Shown here: positions 56,601-64,000 of the stretch, piece after piece
Position numbering within the stretch: position 1 is the stretch's first letter
Layout: every line of letters begins with the position of its first letter
Origin: Axinella damicornis
Lineage: Eukaryota; Porifera; Demospongiae; Axinellida; Axinellidae
Length of the DNA stretch: 64,000 nucleotides
Assembly (NCBI GenBank): GCA_963931865.1
Contig: OZ007513.1
Span: forward strand, 2,125,452-2,189,451
Direction of reading: 5' to 3'
Position numbers and translations under genes: made by a program
Notes under the pieces: generated by a model
Told to the model about the DNA's origin: nothing
Database searches by the model: none
What the model saw: only the letters and a program-made list of their open reading frames with translations

Positions 56601-56683
56601 TTTCCACCATCCCCACTGGCACCACTCCCTCCAGTGGACCCCCGGGTGGCTCCGACGTTCGGTTTGAACTTCAGCCGTCCCAT
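50682..56683 (-). CDS. BDP1: TFIIIB subunit BDP1 (B'')
   Basis: RNA polymerase III initiation factor; nuclear. Exons on the minus strand: 56683-56506, 55883-54766, 54437-54250, 53542-53456, 53251-53093, 52783-52739, 52234-52152, 51814-51720, 51009-50955, and probably 50707-50682. Phases agree throughout, giving about 677 residues. The N-terminus RLKFKPNVGATRG resembles the conserved BDP1 start. A low-complexity Ser/Thr-rich and basic region (KRRRRKSGTK) precedes MTMRDLIYYNPTANPM. Then VPQLRIGKDGNIVLDEQS and FRKSYRVNKWT lead into a SANT domain: EETSKFYKALSQVGTDFTMM, RRSRKELK, NKFKKEEKNNPHLISQAL. That order is diagnostic of BDP1. The final exon is the least certain: a strong TTTTCTTTCAG acceptor and a stop after eight codons. 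Human BDP1 is much longer because of C-terminal repeats absent here. Confidence 0.9.
52533..52610. mobile_element. 78-bp TIR element with exact 9-bp TSD in BDP1 intron
   Basis: TAGCCTCGTTCCCAGGCCCG ... GGGCCTGGGAACGAGGCTA flanked by GCCCCAGGC (52524-52532 and 52611-52619). Nearly identical to the 11761-11838 element. Confidence 0.93.
53700..53751. mobile_element. 52-bp palindromic element in BDP1 intron
   Basis: Two TAGCCTCGTTCCCAGGCC ends joined by ~15 bp. Flanks ACCCGGTAC and ACCCTGTAC match at 8 of 9 positions. Another related palindrome lies at about 53595-53638 (CAGCCTCATTCCCAGAC...). Confidence 0.88.
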
Positions 56684-57734
56684 CACCGTTCACTCCACAG
56701 GTTGTCCCTATAATAGGATGAATACACTTACAAGTGCAGATCGCATTAGCGCAGCACTGCACACAACAGGCTTTAGGAAAGGTCTTGCCTCACTTACTGC
56801 GTCTGGTATACACTGCAGCTCCTTACCGTGACGTACCAACAGCTTTGCGTGATAACGTCTCAGGCATCTTGTCAATACATAAGGACGCGTGCGTCACTGG
56901 TCTACATGTAGTCTTGCCCACCAAACCCTCCGTTAGTTACACACAGTACAAGTAGGTTTGCACGAAATCAGTGTCCCATGTCCACTACTCACACACCCAC
57001 ACATGAAGAAATACTATAATGATGGTAATTTGTGAAAAACTGTGACTGCTCTCATAGTCTCTTTGGTTTAGCCTGAATGACTCTTACGAAGGACAGAGCA
57101 GGCAGACCTGTCAAGGTGGGCAGCCTCAGCGAGACTCCTCCTCAATTCAATGAGATTGGCACAAAATAGTGAGACCCTGTGAATGTTCAAACTGATGACA
57201 CACTAAATACCATTGACACTGACAATGTGAAGGTCCAGGTCAATTAGCGTATGAAATTCATGACTGAATAAATTTGCCAACTATACAAGAGAGTTACTTC
57301 CTGGGGTGTTCCGAGAACTTGAACATGTAGTTCTATCCCTGCTTAGCCTGCCCTGCTCCTTGAGAACGAGGCTACATTGCAATTCTCTGAAGGGCGTGCC
57401 CACTATTGTGCACATGACAATAGGCTGTATGCTGTCACATTGCTGTGGCTGTGGCTAATAAAACTGTTTGGACTAGCAATCGAGCGAGCTTGCGCGAGAT
57501 TTGAATGTGCATGCACGTGAGAGGCCACGCAAACGCGTGTGCCTCACACATGGTATACATGAGAGACTGACAGGACTGCACCGGTGGCAATCGCGGTTCT
57601 CATGCAGGTCCTGGGCCCCATTAACGGGGGATGGTGATGACATCATCACTGGACTCGCTTGAGCCATATGTCGCATTGCACAAACTGGAAGGGCAAATTC
57701 CTTTATTTTTAAGGCAAACCACCTTCAACAGAAA
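56684..57734. other. BDP1 upstream region
   Basis: Presumed BDP1 promoter and 5' UTR. No other gene is recognised. A short CCTGCTCCTTGAGAACGAGGCTAC half palindrome lies near 57353-57374. Confidence 0.45.
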
Positions 57735-57955
57735 AACCAAAGGCTTTAGTGGGATTCAAACCTAGGACAGAGCCTGAGTTGAGCACAAGAGATTCTCCCT
57801 CTACCAGTGCACCACCGCACGCCCTACGCTTAGTATTTTTCCACCCTTCCCTTCCACCTAGCCCACAAGACAAGCTAGAATCAGGGACCTCGAGGTTCAC
57901 AGTCAAGCACTCAAACTGCTAGGGCAAAGCTCTACCACATGACCTCGTGGGGGAG
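57735..57955 (-). mobile_element. tRNA-derived SINE-like sequence, possibly dimeric
   Basis: On the minus strand a Pol III A-box-like block (GTGCACTGGTAGAGG, about 57799-57816) and a perfect B box GGTTTGAATCCC (57751-57762) have spacing suited to a class II (long variable arm) tRNA. A second A-box-like GTCATGTGGTAGAGC (57927-57945) lies upstream, suggesting a tandem tRNA-related head. An acceptor stem is not well preserved, so this is a retroelement or pseudogene rather than a working tRNA. Confidence 0.55.
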
Positions 57956-58424
57956 ACTAATTTGCAAGGACTAACACGCACCGGCAATAAACCAGTGAAA
58001 AAACGACAATATAATAATCTCTCACCCAGACACTCCTTCCTGTTCACGACTGTTAGCAGCCAGTGACCTCACAGCCTTCACTCAGACATCTATTGCACCA
58101 GTGCAGTGTTTACTACTCAATCTTTGCTCTAATTAAAGCGCACCACCGGAATTCATTTCACATCGGTAATGGTCTCGTTCCCATGTTGGTAGTCTGGGAT
58201 ATCCGGATGAGGCTGTCAACTGAACAGGCCTATATAGGCATTAGCGCAGCATGTATTATGTAGAGCCAGGAATGAAGCAACAAGAGTATGCAACAAGAGG
58301 AGTGGTATACAGTGACTGCAGCCATAATTGAACTTGAGGCTCAGTCTGGGAAGTAAATACACACAACGATCGACCCTCATGAGTGTATAGAACATGCCAC
58401 ACCCTCATGTACCACCCCATTGCT

Positions 58425-58705
58425 CCCCCCCCCCCACACGTCATGCACCCCAGCCCCTCCCCCATGCTCCCACCCACCCCAGCCCCACCCCCCCCCCACC
58501 CACCCCAGCCCCACCCCCCCATGCTCCCACCCACCCTCCCCATGCTCCCATCCACCCCAGCCCCACCCCCATGCTCCCACCTAGCCCCACCCCCCATGCT
58601 CCCCCAGCCCCACCTCCCATGCTCCCCATGCTCCCCCAGCCCCACCTCCCATGCTCCCCACCCCCATGTTCCCCCCAGCCCCACCCCCCATGCTCCCACC
58701 CCTAC
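58425..58705 (+). repeat. C-rich minisatellite (CCCCATGCTCCCACC units)
   Basis: Irregular ~20-27 bp units of CCCACCCCAGCCCCACCCCC and CATGCTCCC. Strongly C-rich on the plus strand. Open frames on both strands are compositional artefacts. Confidence 0.93.
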
Positions 58706-59000
58706 CTGAACTTACCCTGGCGGTGAAAGGTATTCAGCAAGGGTAAGGTTAGGGTGAGGGCTCACCTCACCTTAACCTCACCCGAGCTAAAACCAAGCCC
58801 GAATGGCTTGTACACAACTTGACTCGCTTTTTATACCCGCAGAAGGCTTGCCGGCAAACGCGTGACCAACCCAGTAAATGCTGTCATTTGATTGGTTAGT
58901 TTCCGCGGTAAACCTTGAACGCGTGCCTGGATAACGTGCACGCGCAGACTATGGCCAACGAGGAGCGTGCTTGCGTCTCTGTCGTTTTTCTGGTACTCAC

Positions 59001-59105
59001 TGCTCGCCTCTGTTAGGTCCTCTGCCACTGGCACTCGGAGTCTCCCTCTGTTGCCGTCATTGTAGATGGCTTCACAGGCCTTCTGTGCCTCCAGTTTTTT
59101 GACCG
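59001..59105 (-). other. Coding-like stretch of unknown affiliation
   Basis: On the minus strand, between a possible acceptor (59106) and a good donor GTGAGT (58995-59000), an open frame reads VKKLEAQKACEAIYNDGN then RGRLRVPVAEDLTEAS. The start of it resembles a widely repeated AAAAACTGGAGGC motif (also near 8720 and 59155), so it may be repeat-derived. I cannot assign it to a gene; it lies between BDP1 and REXO4. Confidence 0.25.
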
Positions 59106-59335
59106 CTTACACTACAGTAATATGCAAAATATTTTGAATACTGTAAGCATCACGAAAAAACTGGAAGCGTGGAAAGCCTGGGAACAAGGCGACAGACTGG
59201 GCGTCCAGTTGTGTAGTCTCGTTCCCATGGACCAAGGGGTCTGGGTACGAGACTAGTACCGTGAATGATGATGGAACGGAGTCTGGGAACGAGGTTTTAG
59301 GCTTACTAGCTGTCAGCTGTTCTGTTTCGCTCTCC

Positions 59336-61284
59336 ATGTCTCAGAAGAAGCTAAAGGGGAAGAACCGTGACAGCAGTCCCAGGGCTGGGTATGGAAAGCG
59401 ATATTGGAAACGTGGGAACATGAAAGGATCCAACAGAATGTTGTTGGACAAGATGGTGGAGGCAACCTGTCCATCCTCAGCGTCTAGAGTGAATCAGGAT
59501 GAAGGAGGGTCAACTAGACTCTACAGCAAAGCACCAGTGGACTGTCCAAGTACTCTGGCAGGTGGCTACTCTGCAAACTGGAGGGCTTTATCCAAGGTAG
59601 TTTGTTGAAATGTTGATGAATCATGAATGCACTAGTCCTGCCAGCCAGACCCCAGGTCACAGGTCAGGTACAAGGCAGAACACTCCAAGGGAGTATCACT
59701 CCCATGGATGCTCACAGGCCAGGTACAAGCCAGACCACTCCAAGGGAGTACCCCCCCCCCCCCCCCCCCCCAACAGACTGCCATGTACTGCGTATTCAAC
59801 CACTGTAGCCTCACTCCAAGCTGTAAGTACCAGTTGTGTAGACCAACCGTTAGTTGTCAATGTAATCAATCTAGTGCGCATGGTCCAGGAATGAGGCTAC
59901 AATTAGCCTCGTTCCCAGGCCCCTCCCAGCTTTCCGTCGCTTGCAGTACGGTTAAGTGGGAGAGAGCCTGGTAATTTTTACCACTCTCCCAGCCCACTTT
60001 TTCGTACTGCAAGCAACAAAAAGCTGGGCAGGGAGGGACATGGGAACGAGGCTAGGCTACGGTAGTGTACCAGTTGCAAATACTGCTGATCACACATGCT
60101 GATGAAGCACCTAAAGCCGATCACACGTGCTGATGAAGCCCCTGAAGCCGATCACTTGCAGCCTAGTACAGAGCAGTGAGGTGGATTAACTTTGCTGCAG
60201 TAGTATAGCTGAGTGTAGCCTCGTTCCCAGGCCCGAGACGAGGCTAAGCTGAGTGCAGCTGATCATAAAACAAAGAAGCTCAAAAGTCCTAGTTGTTTGA
60301 TGACCAAGAACTGATAGGCTAGCCATCTGACCAGCCTCATTTCCCAGGCTTCCCCCTGCGCAGCCAGGAGCCTGGGAAGGAGACGAAGCCTACTACTAGC
60401 AGTGGTCTCCATTCCCCGGGTCGCTCGTTGGCATTGGCTGAAATGTGCTTCCTATGTAATGGGTAGCTCCAAATTAACACTTACCCTATTGCTAGTCAAC
60501 TTAGGGAGGTCTCGGCCCCAGACCCAAACCAACCCCACTGCAGATCGCTTCCAGTATCACGTGTGTGATGCTCGAACCAATCCACACTGGAAAGGTCTAC
60601 TACTAATAGAGCTGTATGTCGTTGAATTTACATGTGCAATGTTGTGCCTTGCATTTAATTGCCTAGCAACTTGGAATTGAAGCATCAAGAAAGAAGCAAC
60701 GAGCAGGAACATCCTCAGAGTGTGACCATGATAATAGCAAAGAACTCAGGGGTAGAGATGTGGTTGCCATAGCAGCAACTTCCAAAAACGGACAGTTTCA
60801 TGGAAGACAAACAAAAACGTCAAGTTTGAGAAAGAAACAAAGAGACATCGGGAGAACATCCACGGAGAGCGTGGACTTGAAACCGAAACAGGGTCCCAAA
60901 GTGAGCAGTAAATTGGCAGCAACAGACTCAAGAAAAAGGCCACTTCAAACTGCAAAGGGTACCGGTCTAGCTGCACATCAGGGTGCTCACTTCTCAGTGG
61001 ACTCGCGCAAATCACTTACACACCCTGGAGAGCATGCGGTTGAGGAACGTAAGAACGAGCACGGCAGAGGTAGGCTGCGAGGCAGGAAGGAAGACAGAGC
61101 TCAGAGTAGGAGTCATAAAGTGCCATCCAGTGAGAGAACTGAAACACAAAGTATGAAACCAGGAAGCTCAAAAGGAAGGAAACTACAGCAAGAAGCTGTT
61201 GGGAGGCGGACAACTCTCAAAAGGTATAACACATGCAACACTTGTGAACCTAGTAGGGTGTAGTGACGTCCTTTACCTTCACCC

Positions 61285-61374
<90 letters not shown>

Positions 61375-62715
61375 CATGATATGCACACCCACTCACATAC
61401 ACACACTCACACACATAGGAAGGATATCTGGTTTGATGATGTGGAGTTGGAGATGGTGGATGGGGAGCCTGTTGCAAAGAGACCGTGTGTTGATTCTGCA
61501 CGTGTAACACTGGTCACCGGAAGTGACGAGAGGTACACACATACATGTGACTTGCTGGCCGCTTTGACTCAATAAACTGTCTCCAATTCTGTACTCCATG
61601 CTACTTTCCCAAATGGGGTGATGGTTCTTGAACATACATGTACCAGTAGCATCTCATCATCCAATCAGATTGGTTCAGCTTCGTCGAATTGGCCTGAACC
61701 ATCTGATGGAATGTACACTTTCAGCATTAACAGTGACTTGCATGACATATGTACAATGTATAGGGACGTGTTTGGACCCCTTTGAACTACCTTGCAAACC
61801 TCAAAGGGAGTGCAAACTCATACCCAATGTCACTACTACCATCATTGCTCTCTTACTCGCACATACGCACACACACGTCATTCCCAGGCCACGGCCCAGC
61901 TTTCCATCGCAGCTGGGGACTGGCCTGGGAATGAGGCGTTCGGACCCCTTTGGACTGCCTTGCAAACCTCAGCAAACTCATAGCCTCATACCCAATGTCA
62001 CTACTACCATCATTGCTCTCTTACTCGCACATACGCACACACACGTCATTCCCAGGCCACGGCCAAGCTTTCCATCGCAGCTGGGGACTGGCCTGGGAAT
62101 GAGGCGTTCGGACCCCTTTGGACTGCCTTGCAAACCTCAGCAAACTCATAGCCTCATACCCAATGTCACTACTACCATCATAGCTCTCTTACTCACACAT
62201 ACACCACTGGCCTCATTCCCAGGCTATGCCCCAGCTTCCCGTTGCTTGCAGTATGGTTAAGCGGGAGAGGGCCTGGTAGCGTTTATCACATGAGTGACAT
62301 CAGGGTAGAAAGACGGTAAATGAATGTGGGCGTACTGGGGCTCAGAACAGCAAGAGTGAAGGTACCAGGAAGCATACCACACATATCAGGGGGCGACTGT
62401 CATACACACCAAGCGTTGAACGTGTAGGTGGTTGAACAACATGCAAAACAGTGTCTTCGACGTGACAATTTTGCCATTAAGTAGATTACGTCATGCTCGC
62501 ATGAGGAAACTTACCAGGCCCTTCCCACTTTTCCATACTGCAAGCTACGAAATGCTGGGCGGGGCCTGGGAACGAGGCTAACACATCCCCCCACTCACGC
62601 ACACACGCACACACACATGAACACACATACACACATACGCACACACACACACGCACACACATGCACACACACGCACACGCACACACACACACACACATAC
62701 ACGCACACATACACA

Positions 62716-62750
<35 letters not shown>

Positions 62751-64000
62751 GCACACACACACATACACATACACACACACACACACACGCACACACATGC
62801 AGTGCTGGAAAGTGTATAGCTCTGGACTGTGAGATGGTTGGTACGGGACCCACTGGAGACTTCAGCATGCTGGCCAGGTGTTCCATCGTTAATCACCATG
62901 GCAACACACTGTATGACAAGTATGTGGCTCCCATGGATGTAATCACAGACTACAGAACTGCATACAGTGGTATCAGACCCTGGGACTTGGAGGGAGGTGA
63001 GTGTACTGTGGTAGGAGGGAGGTGAGTGTACTGTGGTAGGAGGTGTTGTGTAAGCAAGAGGGCATGTGATTGATTTGGCATAGGCAACAGCAAGACCTGT
63101 GGTGTTCAAATTTTGCTTGTGGCTATCTTGAATGTGCCCTCGCGAGTACTCACAACATCACCCTCACATCATTCATATGCACTCGCATATATATTATTAA
63201 GTGGTTGCGAGAGTGTATCCATGTACTAACGGAGATAACAGGAGTGCAAGCGTGTGTGCAGAAAAATCGTGTGGTATGGTAAAACTAACCTATTAGCAAA
63301 TTAAAAGAAGTCGAAATTGCTTCTCCCCCCCCCCCCCCCCCCCCCCCCCCCCCATATATAGCTCCTGACTTCAAGATTGTGCAGAAGGAAGTATCTGATC
63401 TCATCAGGGGCAGGATCCTGGTGGGGCATGGGCTGCACCATGACCTCAAGGTGACATCATGGTCGTTGCATCTAGCCTGTTAGTGTATTAACTTGATCAA
63501 TGCGATAGGAATTGATATTATACTCCTGGTAGGGCAATCCTTAGTCTGCAACAGTCTGAGTAGGCCACACAAAGCTTCAGACTACTCGTCCACTGACACC
63601 TTCATGTAATGGTTGTGCAGAACTTCTCCCCTAGTCCCTAGACTACGCCCTCACGACCACTCGTCCACTGACACTTTCATGTAATGGTTGTGCAGAAGTT
63701 CTCCTTGGTGGAGGAGTTTGTTCCTGCCCATTGGCCACTATGATTATTGGTTGCTTTGGTCACTGTCGTCAACATTATGCAACATCATACTGTATATGTG
63801 TGTGAACCGTACCTACAAGGTGGTGGACATGATCGGAGTCCCTGAACAAGGCACGATGCATTATTAGTGACATGCCTACAAGTTGCGCTACCAGGAGTGC
63901 AGTTAGCATGTATTACATGTGCGCATTGTTTCACTTCCTGTTTACTTTGTTTCACTTCCTGTTTGCTTTGTTTCACTTCCTGGTTACTTTGTTTTGCAGG
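59336..64000 (+). CDS. REXO4: REXO4-type 3'-5' RNA exonuclease, 5' part (continues past window)
   Basis: A DEDDh exonuclease of the REXO4/XPMC2 group, expected to be nucleolar and to act in rRNA processing. Exons: 59336-59596, 60667-61223, 61419-61532, 62803-62996 and 63362-63450, all phase-compatible (405 codons). A further acceptor TTTTGCAG puts the next exon at 64000. Residues 1-~275 are basic and low-complexity, typical of nucleolar targeting. [13 protein letters not shown] matches the conserved REXO4 linker. The domain starts [20 protein letters not shown] (catalytic D and E). It continues [35 protein letters not shown] and [12 protein letters not shown] (third acidic residue). The final H and D residues lie off the window. 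Exon 3 and 4 acceptors sit at the ends of long CA repeats and exon 5 follows a poly(C) run. Confidence 0.9.
59751..59771. repeat. Poly(C) tract in REXO4 intron 1
   Basis: Twenty-one C after CCAAGGGAGTA. The preceding ACAGGTCAGGTACAAG-CCACTCCAAGGGAGTA phrase occurs twice (59655 and 59711). Confidence 0.9.
59904..60054. mobile_element. 151-bp TIR element with 9-bp TSD in REXO4 intron 1
   Basis: TAGCCTCGTTCCCAGGCCCC ... CATGGGAACGAGGCTA with a second internal palindromic pair (GCAGTACGGTTAAGTGGGAG / CTCTCCCAGCCCACTTTTTC). Flanks GGCTACAAT and GGCTACGGT match at 7 of 9. Confidence 0.82.
60216..60246. mobile_element. 31-bp ultrashort palindromic element with exact 9-bp TSD
   Basis: Only TAGCCTCGTTCCCAGGCCCG plus AGACGAGGCTA remain, yet an exact AGCTGAGTG flanks both sides (60207-60215 and 60247-60255). 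It is either an extreme internal deletion after insertion or the smallest mobile form of the family. Confidence 0.85.
61289..61372. repeat. (CA)n microsatellite in REXO4 intron 2
   Basis: About 42 CA dinucleotides, followed by interrupted CA up to the exon 3 acceptor ACACATAG. Confidence 0.97.
61769..62207 (+). repeat. 169-bp tandem repeat, ~2.6 units, REXO4 intron 3
   Basis: GTTCGGACCCCTTTGG starts units at about 61769, 61938 and 62107 (169-bp period). Each unit contains a CATTCCCAGGCC ... GGCCTGGGAATGAGG palindrome of the TAGCCTCG family and a CACACACAC stretch. Confidence 0.92.
62208..62580. mobile_element. 373-bp member of the TAGCCTCG TIR family, REXO4 intron 3
   Basis: TGGCCTCATTCCCAGGC ... 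GGGCCTGGGAACGAGGCTA (one extra G at right) with ~80-bp paired arms. The interior is inverted relative to the 50227-50628 element (GGGGGCGACTGTCATAC versus ATGGCAGTCGCCCCCC). The flanking duplication is not clear. Confidence 0.82.
62590..62798. repeat. (CA)n/(CG)-interrupted microsatellite before REXO4 exon 4
   Basis: About 200 bp of CACACACG/CACACATA, ending at the exon 4 acceptor ACACATGCAG. Long open frames on both strands here are artefacts. Confidence 0.97.
63325..63353. repeat. Poly(C) tract before REXO4 exon 5
   Basis: Twenty-nine C serve as the pyrimidine tract, 8 bp from the acceptor ATATATAG. Confidence 0.95.

Noticed and set aside
58256..58726. Gly/Trp-rich or Pro-rich open frames of about 110-147 codons
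   Set aside because: Compositional artefact of the C-rich minisatellite; present on both strands.
62486..63109. Minus-strand frame rich in CVCVCV and similar plus-strand HTHTHT frames
   Set aside because: Translation of a CA microsatellite; it overlaps REXO4 exon 4 in antisense.

Overview
This is eukaryotic, most likely animal, DNA. Genes are interrupted by short GT-AG introns, the encoded proteins are metazoan-type (TRANK1-like, BDP1, REXO4, AIG1/GIMAP-like GTPases), and miniature transposons, satellites and (AGCT)n-like tracts fill the spaces. A demosponge is my best guess; that rests on overall protein and genome style, not on a diagnostic marker. Two hundred Ns at 24337-24536 mark an assembly gap.

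Layout. Bases 1-5060 are a segmental duplicate of 31289-36434. Each copy holds the 5' end of a minus-strand kinase-kelch gene, a complete plus-strand six-exon COG3964-type amidohydrolase, and the 3' end of a minus-strand TRANK1-like gene. In the left copy the kinase is frameshifted and the TRANK1 piece is only a stump. From 5.1 to 9.9 kb come mobile-element remains: a transposase-like relic, tandem palindromes, a 73-bp hairpin, and a TIR element of about 1.6 kb containing a LINE fragment. An AIG1/GIMAP-like GTPase lies at 9975-11387 (minus). From 12 to 19.3 kb is repeat-dominated DNA: an inverted repeat, an 8 x 39-bp array, a 17 x 58-bp array and a 1.8-kb satellite with 224-bp higher-order structure. 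A second AIG1 gene with two GTPase domains (20494-23506, minus) is broken by a frameshift and by a TIR insertion. A third amidohydrolase paralogue (25019-29075, minus) has a 4-bp insertion that truncates its last exon; its introns hold three TIR elements.

The right half is gene-dense. It contains the intact kinase-coiled-coil-kelch gene (29250-31547, minus), amidohydrolase B (32248-35010, plus), a TRANK1-like gene whose seven coding exons join in phase into 3065 codons (35324-49500, minus), a TFIIIB subunit BDP1 gene (about 50682-56683, minus) and the 5' part of a REXO4-type exonuclease gene (59336 to beyond the window, plus). A tRNA-like Pol III unit sits in TRANK1 intron 1.

The genes do not form one pathway. 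The kinase and amidohydrolase are divergently arranged over a shared interval of about 690 bp and were duplicated together. Two miniature-transposon families are well defined here: TAGCCTCGTTCCCAGG termini with 9-bp target duplications (402 down to 31 bp long), and CAGGAGYGCAT termini with 7-bp target duplications. One insertion of the first family has its empty target site preserved in the other segmental copy.
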